DNA of 64,000 nucleotides from Micromonospora tarapacensis. GTDB lineage: Bacteria > Actinomycetota > Actinomycetes > Mycobacteriales > Micromonosporaceae. Below the pieces are notes generated by a model. It saw only the letters and a program-made list of their open reading frames with translations, was not told the origin of the DNA and ran no database searches. Positions 50,731-60,418 of this stretch are shown here, one piece after another. The stretch lies in contig NZ_JAHCDI010000004.1 in the NCBI RefSeq assembly GCF_019697375.1, positions 1,971,324 to 2,035,323 on the forward strand. The letters run 5' to 3'. Position numbers and translations under genes: made by a program. Within the stretch, counting starts at the first letter, position 1, and each line of letters starts with the position of its first letter.

Positions 50731-50809
50731 GGTCGTACCGAGTCGTCCTGCCGCGGCCACGTCCGCCGCCGTCTCCCCTGCGATCCACAGGCCAGGGAGA
50801 TCCCGGCGG

Positions 50810-52312
50810 TCAGAAGCCCCGGGCGAGTCGGTAGTAGGCCTGGTTCCAGCGGAGTTCGTCGGCGAAGCGGCGGGGCTCGGTGTCGGCGTCGATGACCACG
50901 AGTTCGGTACGGCTCATCTCGGCGAGGTCGTGCAGTTCCTCCACCCCGACCGCCTGGGACAGCACCGTGTGGTGTGGTGCGCCCGCGGTGATCCACGCCT
51001 CGGCCGAACCGGCCAGGTGCGGGCGGGGTCGCCAGACCGCCCGGGCCACCGGCAACCGCCGCAGCGGCTGCGGCGGAGGCACCACGTCGACCTCGTTGGC
51101 CACCAACCGGAACCGCTCGCCCATGTCCGCCAGGCCGAGCACGACCGCCGGGCCGGGCTCGGCGTCGAAGACCAGCCGGACCGGGTCCTCCCGACCTCCG
51201 ATGCTCAGGGGGTGGATCTCCACGTTCGGCACGCCGGCGGCGATCGTCGGACAGACCTCGAGCATGTGGGCACCGAGGATGAGTTCCTCGCCGGGCGTGA
51301 GGTCGTAGGTGTAGTCCTCCATGAACGACGTGCCGCCCTCGGTGCCGACCGCCATCGCCTTGAGGGTGTGTACGAGGACGGAGGTCTTCCAGTCCCCCTC
51401 GCCGCCGAAGCCGTAGCCGTCGGCCATCAGCCGTTGCACCGCGATGCCGGGCAGCTGGCGCAGGCCACCGAGGTCCTCGAAGTTCGTGGTGAACGCGCGG
51501 AACCCCCCCGCGTCCAGGAACGTGCGCAGACCCAGCTCCAGCCGGGCGGCATAGCGCAGCGAGTCGTGCCGCTCACCACCGGGCCGCAGCTCGGCGGCGA
51601 CCCGGAAGGTGTCGTCGTACTCCTTGATCAGGTCGTCGACCTGGGCCTCGGCCACCTCGTCGACCACCCGCACCAGATCATTGACCCCGTAGGTGTTCAC
51701 CGAGACCCCGAAGCGCAGCTCCGCCTCGACCTTGTCCCCCTCGGTCACCGCCACGTCGCGCATGTTGTCGCCGAAGCGGGCCAGGCGCAGCGAGCGCATC
51801 GCCGACCAGCCGATCGCCGCCCGGGTCCAGGCGCCGACCCGGGAGACCACCCGCGGGTCGGAGACGTGCCCGGCGACCGTCTTGCGGGCCACGCCGAGCC
51901 GGGTCTGGATGAAGCCGAACTCCCGGTCGCCGTGGGCGGCCTGGTTCAGGTTCATGAAGTCCATGTCGATGTCGTCCCACGGCAGCCGGACGTTGGCCTG
52001 GGTGTGCAGGTGCAGCAACGGCGTGCGCAACACGTCCAGGCCGGAGATCCACATCTTCGCCGGCGAGAAGGTGTGCATCCAGGCGATGACCCCGACCGCC
52101 CCCTGCGCGGCGGCATCCCGGCAGATCTGCAGGATGTCGGCGCTCGTGGTCAGGACCGGCTTCCAGACCACCCGGGCGGGGATGTGCGGCGAGTCGTCGA
52201 GCAGGGCGGCGATCTGACGGGACTGGTCGGCCACCTGCCGGAGGGTGTCCTCGCCGTACATTGCCTGGCTTCCGGTGAGGAACCAGACCTCGGGTTCAGG
52301 GTGTGTTGCCAT
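50810..52312 (-). CDS. araA: L-arabinose isomerase
   Basis: A 500-residue enzyme that converts L-arabinose to L-ribulose in the cytoplasm. Family landmarks are strong: [20 protein letters not shown] at the start, [60 protein letters not shown] and the metal-site region [20 protein letters not shown]. It is the last gene of the operon, 27 bases after the second permease. Confidence 0.96.
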   Translation of the reverse strand: MATHPEPEVWFLTGSQAMYGEDTLRQVADQSRQIAALLDDSPHIPARVVWKPVLTTSADILQICRDAAAQGAVGVIAWMHTFSPAKMWISGLDVLRTPLLHLHTQANVRLPWDDIDMDFMNLNQAAHGDREFGFIQTRLGVARKTVAGHVSDPRVVSRVGAWTRAAIGWSAMRSLRLARFGDNMRDVAVTEGDKVEAELRFGVSVNTYGVNDLVRVVDEVAEAQVDDLIKEYDDTFRVAAELRPGGERHDSLRYAARLELGLRTFLDAGGFRAFTTNFEDLGGLRQLPGIAVQRLMADGYGFGGEGDWKTSVLVHTLKAMAVGTEGGTSFMEDYTYDLTPGEELILGAHMLEVCPTIAAGVPNVEIHPLSIGGREDPVRLVFDAEPGPAVVLGLADMGERFRLVANEVDVVPPPQPLRRLPVARAVWRPRPHLAGSAEAWITAGAPHHTVLSQAVGVEELHDLAEMSRTELVVIDADTEPRRFADELRWNQAYYRLARGF

Positions 52313-52339
52313 GGGAGTTGCCTTCCGCGAGATGGGCGG

Positions 52340-53329
52340 TTACTTGTAGCGGATGCCGATGAGGCGCTGGAGCAGGATGAACGCGAAGAGCAGGCCTCCG
52401 ATCACGATCTTGGTCCACCACGAGTTCAGGCCGCCGTCGAAAGTGATCAGGGTCTGGATCACGCCGAGCACCAGCACCCCGAGCACGGTGCCGAAGACAT
52501 ACCCCGAGCCACCGGTGAGCACGGTGCCGCCGATGACGACGGCCGCGATCACGTCGAGTTCCATACCGACCCCGATCAGCGGTGCGCCGGAGAGCGTGTA
52601 GAACGACAGCAGGATCCCGCCGATCGCCGCGCACAGCCCACTGATCGTGTAGACGGCGATCCGGGTACGCCCCAGCGGCAGGCCCATCAACAGCGCGGAC
52701 TGCGGGTTGCCGCCGATCGCGTACACGTTGCGGCCCAACCGCGTGTACGCCAGCACGTACGCCGCGACCAGGACCACGGCGAACGCGACGAGCACGCTGA
52801 CCGAGACGAAGTTGCCGCGGGGGTCGCCGATCCGGTACTGCGACATCGTGGTCCAGAAGCCGTCGGTGATGGGGATCGACGCGTTGCTGATGAACGTGCA
52901 CATCCCGCGGGCGAAGAACATCCCGGCCAGGGTCACGATGAACGGCTGGATGTCGAAGAAGTGGATCGCGCAGCCCATCAGGAACCCGAGCGTCGGCCCG
53001 ATGAGCAGCGCGATGACCAGCACCGGCAGGGCAGGCAGGCCCGACTGGAGCAGCCACGCCGACACCATCGCGGTCATCGCGGCCACCGAGCCGACCGACA
53101 GGTCGATGCCACCGGTGAGGATCACGAAGGTCATTCCGACGGCGATGACGAGCAGGAAGCCGTTGTCGATGAAGACGTTGAAGACGACCTGGACGTTGGA
53201 GAACGCCCGGTACTGGGAGACACCGATGCCGTACATGACCAGCAGCAGGGCCAGGGTGGCCAGCACCGGCACGTGCCGCCGCGGCAGCCGGGCCCAGCTG
53301 GGAACGCCGCTCAGCGAGCCGGTGGTCAT
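52340..53329 (-). CDS. Sugar ABC permease, YjfF-like
   Basis: A 329-residue permease of the ribose/galactofuranose BPD_transp_2 family (NGFLLVIAVGMTFVILTGGI, DLSVGSVAAMTAMVSAWLLQ, VIGGTVLTGGSGYVFGTVLG). It pairs with the preceding permease as YjfF pairs with YtfT in E. coli. ATGA overlap with its partner. In this operon the likely cargo is L-arabinose or an arabinoside. Confidence 0.9.
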   Translation of the reverse strand: MTTGSLSGVPSWARLPRRHVPVLATLALLLVMYGIGVSQYRAFSNVQVVFNVFIDNGFLLVIAVGMTFVILTGGIDLSVGSVAAMTAMVSAWLLQSGLPALPVLVIALLIGPTLGFLMGCAIHFFDIQPFIVTLAGMFFARGMCTFISNASIPITDGFWTTMSQYRIGDPRGNFVSVSVLVAFAVVLVAAYVLAYTRLGRNVYAIGGNPQSALLMGLPLGRTRIAVYTISGLCAAIGGILLSFYTLSGAPLIGVGMELDVIAAVVIGGTVLTGGSGYVFGTVLGVLVLGVIQTLITFDGGLNSWWTKIVIGGLLFAFILLQRLIGIRYK

Positions 53330-54396
53330 GCCGTCACCTCTTCCTTCTGCCGCTGCGGCGGTGACGGCTGCCGGGTCGGGGTGCCGCGCCGGCGACGACG
53401 GAACTTGGCGCGGAAGGCCGGTGCCTGGATGAGGCAGACGGCGATGACGACGACCGCCTTGAACAGCAGCGCCGTCTGCGGTGAGATGTTCATGGCGTAC
53501 ACCGAGGTGGTGAGGGTCTGGATGATCAGGGCGCCGAGGATGGTGCCGCTGAGGTAGAACCGGCCACCGGCCAGCGAGGTGCCACCGATCACGACCGCGA
53601 GGATCGCGTCGAGTTCCACCCAGAGGCCGGCGGCGTTGCCGTCGGCGCTGGAGACGTTGGCGGTCATCATGAAGCCGGCGATGGCGGCGCAGCCGGCGCT
53701 GACCACGTAGACGAGGAAGACGACCCGGCTGGAACGGATGCCGGCCAGGCGGCTGGCCTCGCGGTTGCCGCCCACCGACTCGATTATCATGCCGAGGGCG
53801 GTACGGCGGGTGACCGCCGCGACGAGCAGCGCCGCGCCCAACGCGATGAAGATCGCCAGCGGCAGGGTCAGGAAGTGCCCCAGGCCGATGGCCCGGTACG
53901 GGTCGGAGTTGATGGTGATGATCTGACCCGCGGTGACCAGCTGTGCCAGTCCCCGGCCGGCCACCATCAGGATGAGCGTGGCGATGATCGGCTGGATGCC
54001 GATGATCGAGACCAGCACGCCGTTCCAGGCACCGAGCACCAGTGCCACGCCGAGGGCCATCGCGAGCGCGGTCAACACCATGCCGAGGTCGTTCTGGTCC
54101 GGCGCCTTGCTGATGTAGAGGCAGGCGATGGCGCCGCTGATGGCACAGATCGAGCCGACGGAGAGGTCGATGCCGCCGGTGGAGATGACCAGGGTCATGC
54201 CCAGCGCGACCAGGATCAGTGGCGCGCTCAACCGAAGGATGTCGATCGGGGTGCCGTACAGGTGACCGTTGTTGACCTCGATGCTGAGGAAGCCGGGACG
54301 GTAGGCCGTGTTGGCCGCCAACATCACCACGAGGACGGCGACCGGCCAGAACAGCCGGTGGCCGAGCAGGGCTCGGAAGCGGTGGTTGTCGCTCAT
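53326..54396 (-). CDS. Sugar ABC permease, YtfT-like
   Basis: A 356-residue BPD_transp_2 permease (LILVALGMTLVISTGGIDLS, VGSICAISGAIACLYISKAP, AVVIGGTSLAGGRFYLSGTI, SVYAMNISPQTALLFKAVVV). The start ATG overlaps the ATPase stop; an upstream extension of the frame is not used. The C-terminal tail is basic (FRAKFRRRRRGTP). Forms a heterodimeric channel with the next permease. Confidence 0.9.
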   Translation of the reverse strand: MSDNHRFRALLGHRLFWPVAVLVVMLAANTAYRPGFLSIEVNNGHLYGTPIDILRLSAPLILVALGMTLVISTGGIDLSVGSICAISGAIACLYISKAPDQNDLGMVLTALAMALGVALVLGAWNGVLVSIIGIQPIIATLILMVAGRGLAQLVTAGQIITINSDPYRAIGLGHFLTLPLAIFIALGAALLVAAVTRRTALGMIIESVGGNREASRLAGIRSSRVVFLVYVVSAGCAAIAGFMMTANVSSADGNAAGLWVELDAILAVVIGGTSLAGGRFYLSGTILGALIIQTLTTSVYAMNISPQTALLFKAVVVIAVCLIQAPAFRAKFRRRRRGTPTRQPSPPQRQKEEVTA

Positions 54397-55934
54397 GGCT
54401 TCGCCTCCTCCCGTGGGGATCCGCTGGCGATGGTCTGCATGACCCGGTCGGCGTCGACCGTGCCGTCGTTGACGAGATGGGCGACCATCTCCCGGTCGCG
54501 CATCACTGCGATCTTGTGACTCAGGCGCAGCACCTCGTCCAGTTCGGCGGAGATGAACAGCACGGCCATGCCGCCGCCGGCGAGCTGCACGACGAGCCGC
54601 TGGATCTCGGCCTTGGCGCCGATGTCGATGCCGCGGGTCGGTTCGTCCAGGATCAGCAGCCGGGGCTCGGTGATCAACCACCGGGCGAGCAGCACCTTCT
54701 GCTGGTTGCCGCCGGAGAGGTTGCGCACTGGCACGTCCGGGTTCGCGGGACGGATGCTCAGCGCCTTGATGTACTTGTCGACCAGCTCGTCCTGGCGGCG
54801 GCGCGGGATGGGGCGCAGCCAGCCACGGGCGGCCTGCATCGCGAGGATCATGTTCTCGCGGACCGTCAGGTCGGCGATGATCCCCTCCGCGCGGCGGTTC
54901 TCGGAGCAGAAGCCGATGCCCTGGTTGATGGCCTGCACCGGGTTACGGAGACTCGCCGGTTTGCCCCCCACCGCCACCTCACCATGGTCGCTGCGGTCGG
55001 CGCCGAAGAACAGCCTCGCCACCTCGGTACGGCCCGAGCCCAACAACCCGGCCAGGCCGACCACCTCGCCGGCGTGGATGGTCAGGCTGAACGGGGCGAC
55101 CGCCCCCCTGCGGCTCAGCTCCGACACCGCCACGAAGGGGACCTCGTCCTCCAGGCCCGCCAGTTCCGGCCGGTTGTGCCCCTCGATCCGGTCGAGCACG
55201 TCGAGTTCCTTACCGATCATCTTCTCGACCAGGGCAAGCTGGGGAAGCTCGGCGGTCGGGTACTCGCCGACGAGGGTTCCGTTGCGCAACACCGTGATCC
55301 GGTCGGCGATGCCGTACACCTGGTCGAGGAAGTGGGTCACGAAGAGGATGGCGATGCCCTCGTCGCGCAGCTGGCGCATGATCCGGAACAGTTGCTCCAC
55401 CTCACCAGCGTCCAGGCTGGAGGTCGGCTCGTCCAGGATCAGCACCCGCGCCCGCACGTCGATCGCCCGTGCGATCGCGACCATCTGCTGCACGGCCAGG
55501 GAGTAGCTGGCCACCGGCGCGCTGACATCGATGTCGAGGTCAAGGCGGGCCAGCAGCTGCCGGGCCCGCCGCCGGACCTCTCGCCAACGGACGGCGCCGA
55601 ACCGGCGGGGCTCACGACCGATGAAGATGTTCTCCGCCACCGACAGGTTGGGGCAGAGATTGACCTCCTGGTAGACAGTGCTGACCCCGGCGCCGGCCGC
55701 CTGCATCGGCCCGCTGAAGGCCACCCGCTGGTCGCCGAGGGTGATGACGCCCTCGTCGATGCCGTAAACGCCGGTCAACACCTTGATCAGGGTCGACTTG
55801 CCGGCACCGTTCTCGCCCATCAGGGCGTGTACCTCGCCGGGAAAGAGCCGGAAGCCGACATCGTGGAGTGCGCGCACCCCGGGAAAGGACTTGCTTATCC
55901 CGGTCATCGTCAGGACCGGACGGCTATCCGTCAT
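54393..55934 (-). CDS. Sugar ABC ATPase with two nucleotide-binding domains, YtfR-like
   Basis: A 513-residue tandem ATPase of the RbsA/YtfR type. The first domain has the consensus Walker A GENGAGKST; the second has GLLGSGRTE, degenerate as is usual for the family, and LSGGNQQKVLLARWLITEPR. I chose the ATG at 55932-55934 (AGAGG upstream). Linked by ATGA to the permease. It follows two strong hairpins after the binding-protein gene. Confidence 0.92.
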   Translation of the reverse strand: MTDSRPVLTMTGISKSFPGVRALHDVGFRLFPGEVHALMGENGAGKSTLIKVLTGVYGIDEGVITLGDQRVAFSGPMQAAGAGVSTVYQEVNLCPNLSVAENIFIGREPRRFGAVRWREVRRRARQLLARLDLDIDVSAPVASYSLAVQQMVAIARAIDVRARVLILDEPTSSLDAGEVEQLFRIMRQLRDEGIAILFVTHFLDQVYGIADRITVLRNGTLVGEYPTAELPQLALVEKMIGKELDVLDRIEGHNRPELAGLEDEVPFVAVSELSRRGAVAPFSLTIHAGEVVGLAGLLGSGRTEVARLFFGADRSDHGEVAVGGKPASLRNPVQAINQGIGFCSENRRAEGIIADLTVRENMILAMQAARGWLRPIPRRRQDELVDKYIKALSIRPANPDVPVRNLSGGNQQKVLLARWLITEPRLLILDEPTRGIDIGAKAEIQRLVVQLAGGGMAVLFISAELDEVLRLSHKIAVMRDREMVAHLVNDGTVDADRVMQTIASGSPREEAKP

Positions 55935-55993
55935 CCCATCAGACCTCTTCTGGGTTCTATCGACACGGATGGGCCACGGCCTCCCCGTGGCGT

Positions 55994-56027
55994 CCGCCCG
56001 GCCGGCCCCTGAGGGCCGGCCGGGCGG
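55994..56027 (-). terminator. Very strong hairpin ahead of the sugar ATPase gene
   Basis: A stem of at least 13 perfect pairs (GCCCGGCCGGCCC at 55996, complement to 56025), 15 with flanking pairs, closed by the tetraloop CTGA. In the 186-base gap between the binding-protein and ATPase genes. Confidence 0.65.
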
Positions 56028-56083
56028 GCGTGGCGCGGGATTGTCGGGCCAGGCGCCCACTCCGTCCGGAATGGGCGACGCGG

Positions 56084-56113
56084 CGGGGCCGCCACATCAG
56101 CGCGGCGGCCCCG
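56084..56113 (-). terminator. Hairpin directly after the sugar-binding-protein gene
   Basis: Perfect 10-bp arms (CGGGGCCGCC, complement ending 56113), 10-base loop, 7 bases past the binding-protein stop. With the next hairpin it forms a tandem pair likely to stop or slow most transcripts. Confidence 0.6.
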
Positions 56114-56120
56114 GCGTCGA

Positions 56121-57122
56121 TCAGTACTTGCGGTTGGGCAGGGCCTCCTTGGCCTGCTCCTGGGTGAAGGTGGTCTCCTCGGTCTCGATCCGCGGGGGCA
56201 CCTCCTCGCCGGCGTGCACCTTCTTGGCCAGGTCCATCAGCTGTGGGCCGAGCAGCGGGCTGCACTCCGCGATGAAGTTGAACTTGCCGTCGGCCAGGGC
56301 CTGCATGCCGTCCTTGACCGCGTCGATGGTGATGATGGTGATGTCCTTGCCGGGCTCCTTGCCCGCCGCGGTGATCGCCTCCAGCGCGCCGAGACCCATG
56401 TCGTCATTGTGCGCGAAGAGCACGTCGATCTTGGGGTGGGCCTTCAGGAACTGCTCCATGACCTGCTTGCCGCCCGCCCGGGTGAAGTCACCCGACTGGG
56501 AGGCGATGACCTTCAGGTTGGGGCTGGCGGCGATCGCGTCGGCGAAGCCCTTCTTACGGTCGTTCGCCGGGGCCGAACCGGTGGTGCCCTGCAGCTCGAC
56601 GATGTTCACGTCGCCGGTCGCGTCCTTGGTGTTCTCGACCAGCCACTCCCCCGACAGCCGGCCTTCCTTGACGAAGTCCGAGCCGAGGAAGGTCTTGTAC
56701 AGCGAGGTGTCGGCCGAGTCGACGGCGCGGTCGGTCAGGATGACCGGGATACCGGCGTCCTTGGCCTCCTTGAGCACCGTGTCCCAGCCGGACTCCACCA
56801 CCGGCGAGAAGCCGATCACGTCGACCTGCTGCTGGATGTAGTTGCGGATCGCCTTGATCTGGTTTTCCTGCTTCTGCTGGGCGTCGTCGAACTTCAGCTC
56901 GATGCCGGCCTCGGCCGCCGCCTCCTTGATGGAGTTGGTGTTGGCCGTGCGCCAGCCGCTCTCCGCGCCGACCTGGGAGAAGCCCAGGACGATCTTGCCG
57001 TCGTCGGCGGCTTCGCCTCCGGTGTCGCTGTTGCCACAGGCCGCCACCGTGCCGGCGAGCAGGACGGCGGCGACGGCTGCGACGGCGCGTCGAGGCGCCA
57101 GGGACATTCGCATGTTTCTCAT
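56121..57122 (-). CDS. Sugar ABC solute-binding lipoprotein, YtfQ-like
   Basis: A 333-residue lipoprotein with a lipobox (LLAGTVAACGN). The mature sequence follows YtfQ closely (VLGFSQVGAESGWRTANTNS, DAQQKQENQIKAIRNYIQQQ, VDVIGFSPVVESGWDTVLKE, PVILTDRAVD). YtfQ binds galactofuranose; L-arabinofuranose has the same ring apart from the side chain, so binding of arabinose here fits the operon. GAGGAG precedes the ATG. Confidence 0.92.
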   Translation of the reverse strand: MRNMRMSLAPRRAVAAVAAVLLAGTVAACGNSDTGGEAADDGKIVLGFSQVGAESGWRTANTNSIKEAAAEAGIELKFDDAQQKQENQIKAIRNYIQQQVDVIGFSPVVESGWDTVLKEAKDAGIPVILTDRAVDSADTSLYKTFLGSDFVKEGRLSGEWLVENTKDATGDVNIVELQGTTGSAPANDRKKGFADAIAASPNLKVIASQSGDFTRAGGKQVMEQFLKAHPKIDVLFAHNDDMGLGALEAITAAGKEPGKDITIITIDAVKDGMQALADGKFNFIAECSPLLGPQLMDLAKKVHAGEEVPPRIETEETTFTQEQAKEALPNRKY

Positions 57123-57254
57123 CGGATCTCCTCGGGTGGGTGCGGGTGTCCACGCCGTCCGCCGACGGGCACGAGCGGCGTGCGCTGGTGGTGCGGATCC
57201 TGTGCGTCGGGTGGTGCGAATCTGGCCTGGGCCGCGGAGATGGCCCGGGGCCGG

Positions 57255-57947
57255 CTAGGAGTTCGCCGGAGGCGAAGAACGTTGGCCGTAGACGTTCTGG
57301 TAACGGTCGTAGAGCGCGTCGATATCGGCCTGCGCCATCGGCACCGGTTGCCCGACCGCGCGCGCCAGGTGCGCGGTCCGGGCGACGTCCTCGCACATCA
57401 CCGCGGCCTTGACCGCGGCCCGGGCGTTGCGCCCGATGGTGAAGACGCCGTGGTTCTGCATCAGCACCGCCGGTGACCGGTGACCGGTGAGGGTGCTGAC
57501 GATCCCCTTGCCGATGTCGTCGCCGCCGATCAGCGCGAACGGGCCCACCGGGATCTCTCCGCCGAACTCGTCGGCCTGAGCGGTCAGGTGGCACGGGATC
57601 GACTCACCGCGCGCCGCCCAGGCGGTGGCGTACGTGCTGTGGGTGTGCACGACGCCGCCGACCTCGGGCATGGCGCGGTAGACGTAGGCGTGCGCCGCGG
57701 TGTCACTCGACGGGGAAAGGTCTCCCTCCACGGGCACGCCGTCGAGGTCACAGAGCACCATGTTGTCCGCCGAGAGGTCGTCGTAGTCGACGCCGCTGGG
57801 CTTGATCACCATGAGGTCCTGGCCGGGTACCCGCGCGGAGACGTTGCCCGCCGTCCAGGCGACGAGGTTGTACCGGGTCAGCTCGCCGTGCAGGCGGGCG
57901 ACGCTCTCGCGCAACTCGTTCACCTGACGGGTCAGCTCGGCGCTCAT
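57255..57947 (-). CDS. araD: L-ribulose-5-phosphate 4-epimerase
   Basis: A 230-residue class II aldolase-family enzyme that makes D-xylulose 5-phosphate. Landmarks: LVAWTAGNVSARVPGQDLMV, IKPSGVDYDDL, the zinc histidines in VVHTHSTYATAWAARG, and LMQNHGVFTIGRNARAAVKA. The ATG overlaps the araB stop. Usual length for AraD. Confidence 0.95.
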   Translation of the reverse strand: MSAELTRQVNELRESVARLHGELTRYNLVAWTAGNVSARVPGQDLMVIKPSGVDYDDLSADNMVLCDLDGVPVEGDLSPSSDTAAHAYVYRAMPEVGGVVHTHSTYATAWAARGESIPCHLTAQADEFGGEIPVGPFALIGGDDIGKGIVSTLTGHRSPAVLMQNHGVFTIGRNARAAVKAAVMCEDVARTAHLARAVGQPVPMAQADIDALYDRYQNVYGQRSSPPANS

Positions 57948-59616
57948 GCCGGCACTCCCTTCTGCGCGGCGGCCGACTCGACAGCCGTGTTCCGGATCGC
58001 CCGCAGGCGCAGCATCACGTCGTTGGCGCCCCGACCGAAGTGGTCGTGCAGCGTCCGGTACTCGGCGTAGAGGGCGTCGTACGCGCGGGCCCGGTGCGGG
58101 TCCGGCCGGTAGACCGCCTCCTGCACCCGGCCCATCGCCTGCGCCGCCTCCTGGATCGAGGGTGGCCGCCGGCGGCGACGGCGGCGTGGATCGCCGAGCC
58201 GAGCGCCGGCCCCTGTGCGGAGCCGATGATGCCGAGCGGGCGGTTGGTGACGTCGGCGTAGATCTGCATCAGCAGCTCGTTCGAGGTGAGGCCACCGGCG
58301 ATCACCAGATCGTCGACCTTGACCCCCGCCTCGACGAACGCCTCGATGATCATCCGGGTGCCGTAGGCCGTGGACTCCAGCAGCGCCCGGTAGATGTCCT
58401 CCGGTCGGGTGGCCAGGGTCAGACCGACGATCATGCCGCTGAGATCGTGGTTCACCAGCAGGGACCGGTTGCCGTTCCACCAGTCCAGCGCGACGAGCCC
58501 GTGCGCGCCGACGGGCTGGGCCGCGGCCAGCTCGGTGAGCCGTTCGTGCGAGTCCGCTCCGGCCGGGGCGGCGTGCTCGACGAACCAGCCGAAGATGTCC
58601 CCGACGCCGCTCTGCCCGGCCTCGTATCCCCAGGCGCCCGCGCTGATGCCACCGTCGACCACGCCACACATGCCGGCCACCTCGGCGAGGTGGCTGCCGT
58701 TGACCACGTGGCAGGTCGAGGTGCCCATGATGGCCACCAGTCGGCCGGGATCGAGGGCCTGCGCGGAGGCGGCGGTGACGTGCGCATCGACGTTGCCGAC
58801 GGCGACGGCGATCCCCGCCGGGAGACCGGTCCACCCGGCGGCCTGCGGGGTCAGCTCGCCGGCCTTGGCGCCGAGCTGCATCAGCGGGCCGTCCAACTTG
58901 GCCACGAAGTCCCCGAACCCGGGGTTGAGCGCGGTCAGGTAGTCCACCGACGGGTACTTGCCGTCCTGCATGATGCCCTTGTAGCCGGCCGTGCAGACGT
59001 TGCGGGTCTCGACGCCGCAGAGCTGCCACACCGCCCAGTCCGCGGCCTCGATGAAGCGATCGGCCCGCCGGTAGATCTCCGGATCCTCCTCCAGGATCTG
59101 CAGGCCCTTGGCGAACTGCCACTCGGCGGAGATCTTGCCGCCGTAGCAGCCGATCCACGGTTCGCCGCGCTCGTGGGCCAGCGCGTTGATCCGGTCGGCG
59201 TGCGGCTGGGCGGCGTGGTGCTTCCAGAGCTTCACCCAGGAGTGCGGACGCTGACGCAGCTCCGGCACCTCGCACAGGGGGGTGCCGTCGGCGAGGGTCG
59301 GCAGCACGGTGCAGGCGGTGAAGTCGATGCCGACGCCCACGACATCGCCCGGGTCGATCCCGGCGGCGGCGACGGCCGCGGGTACGGCGTACCGCAGCAC
59401 GTCGCGATAGTCCTCGGGATCCTGCAACGCCCAGTCGGGCGGCAGGGGGACACCGCCGTCCGGCAGTGCGGAGCTGATGACCGCGTTGCGGTACTCGTGC
59501 ACCGCCGTCCCCAGCTCGGCACCGTCGCGGACCCGGACCACCAGGGCCCGTCCCGACAGGGTGCCGTAGTCGACGCCGACGACGTACCGATCGCCAGCTT
59601 CGTCCACACCGCTCAT
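57944..59616 (-). pseudogene. araB: Ribulokinase (AraB), frameshifted near the 3' end
   Basis: An FGGY-family kinase that phosphorylates L-ribulose. From the ATG at 59614-59616 (GGAGGT upstream) the frame gives the classical AraB sequence (VVGVDYGTLSGRALVVRVRD, GYKGIMQDGKYPSVDYL, GTSTCHVVNGSHLAEVAGMC, VIAGGLTSNELLMQIYADVT) to IHAAVAAGGHP. The ending SIQEAAQAMGRVQEAVYRPD lies in another frame. One base restored to the GGG run at 58161-58163 gives a full protein of about 557 residues. About 70 C-terminal residues are affected. First gene of the ara operon. Confidence 0.87.
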
Positions 59617-59645
59617 GCTCACCTCCGGCCGATGACAGCCCTCAG

Positions 59646-59659
59646 TGTTAGCGCTCACA
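59646..59659. promoter_or_regulatory. LacI-type operator upstream of araB
   Basis: TGTTAGCGCTCACA, 30 bases before the araB ATG, matching the GH127 site at 12 of 14 positions. It would place the whole araB-araA operon under the LacI protein. Confidence 0.65.
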
Positions 59660-60051
59660 TAAGGTGTCGTCAAGACACCTGCCGGCAACAGCTCCGTAAC
59701 GGTGAGCACCATCGCCGCAGCCAACCTACGCCAGGCGCCGGCAGCATCCCAATCAATGCCTGTCGTCGCACGTCAGGACGCATGGCGGCCGTTCTCCGGG
59801 CGCACCCCCGGAGGGTCGGCGACTTCCGGACGCCCTCGATCGGACGGCAACCGATCGGGGCTCGGCGCTCTCGGACGGACCGGGCGGGACCGATCACCGC
59901 AGACCCTCGTCGGAAGCACCGAACCGGAACCGACCCTCGACTGCGCACCCGGCGGGCACCACCCCGCTCGCCCGAGCCACCCCGGCGGACCGCGCCGGCG
60001 AAGCGGACGCCGCCCGGCAGCCGCCCGACCGTGGCCCGCGCCAACACCGCT

Positions 60052-60065
60052 AGAGAGCGCTAACA
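60052..60065. promoter_or_regulatory. LacI-type operator in the araB/GH27 region
   Basis: AGAGAGCGCTAACA; the right half GCGCTAACA is well kept and the left half is weaker. Confidence 0.5.
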
Positions 60066-60239
60066 CAACCACCCTCGCCGGTCGGTCTCGTCGCCAGCGC
60101 TGCCATGGCCGTGCCGGTCCTACGTCGACCTGGATTCGACGAACGAAAGCCTCTGACCTGCTCGGCTGACCACCGCCAGGCCCATCCCGATGCCTTCGGC
60201 CCAGATCGGCGTTCCCGCCGATCGATTTACACAACTGGA

Positions 60240-60253
60240 TGGGAGCGATAACA
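60240..60253. promoter_or_regulatory. LacI-type operator upstream of GH27
   Basis: TGGGAGCGATAACA, two bases from the GH127 site, about 290 bases before the GH27 ATG. Confidence 0.55.
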
Positions 60254-60364
60254 TGACTGACATCGATGCGTGATCTGTCCGGGTGCCCGGCAGCAGCAGG
60301 ACCCGGCTGGCGGGGCGCCAGTGCGGCCGGCGCGATCCGCCGGCGGCAGGCGTTCCCGCCTCAG

Positions 60365-60418
60365 CCCGGCGGTTCCGTCCGACCCGGCGGTTCCGTCCGA
60401 CCCGGCGGTTCCGTCCGA
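60365..60418 (+). repeat. Three perfect 18-bp tandem repeats
   Basis: Three identical copies of CCCGGCGGTTCCGTCCGA in the leader of GH27, followed by a partial fourth. Non-coding as far as I can see. Confidence 0.85.
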
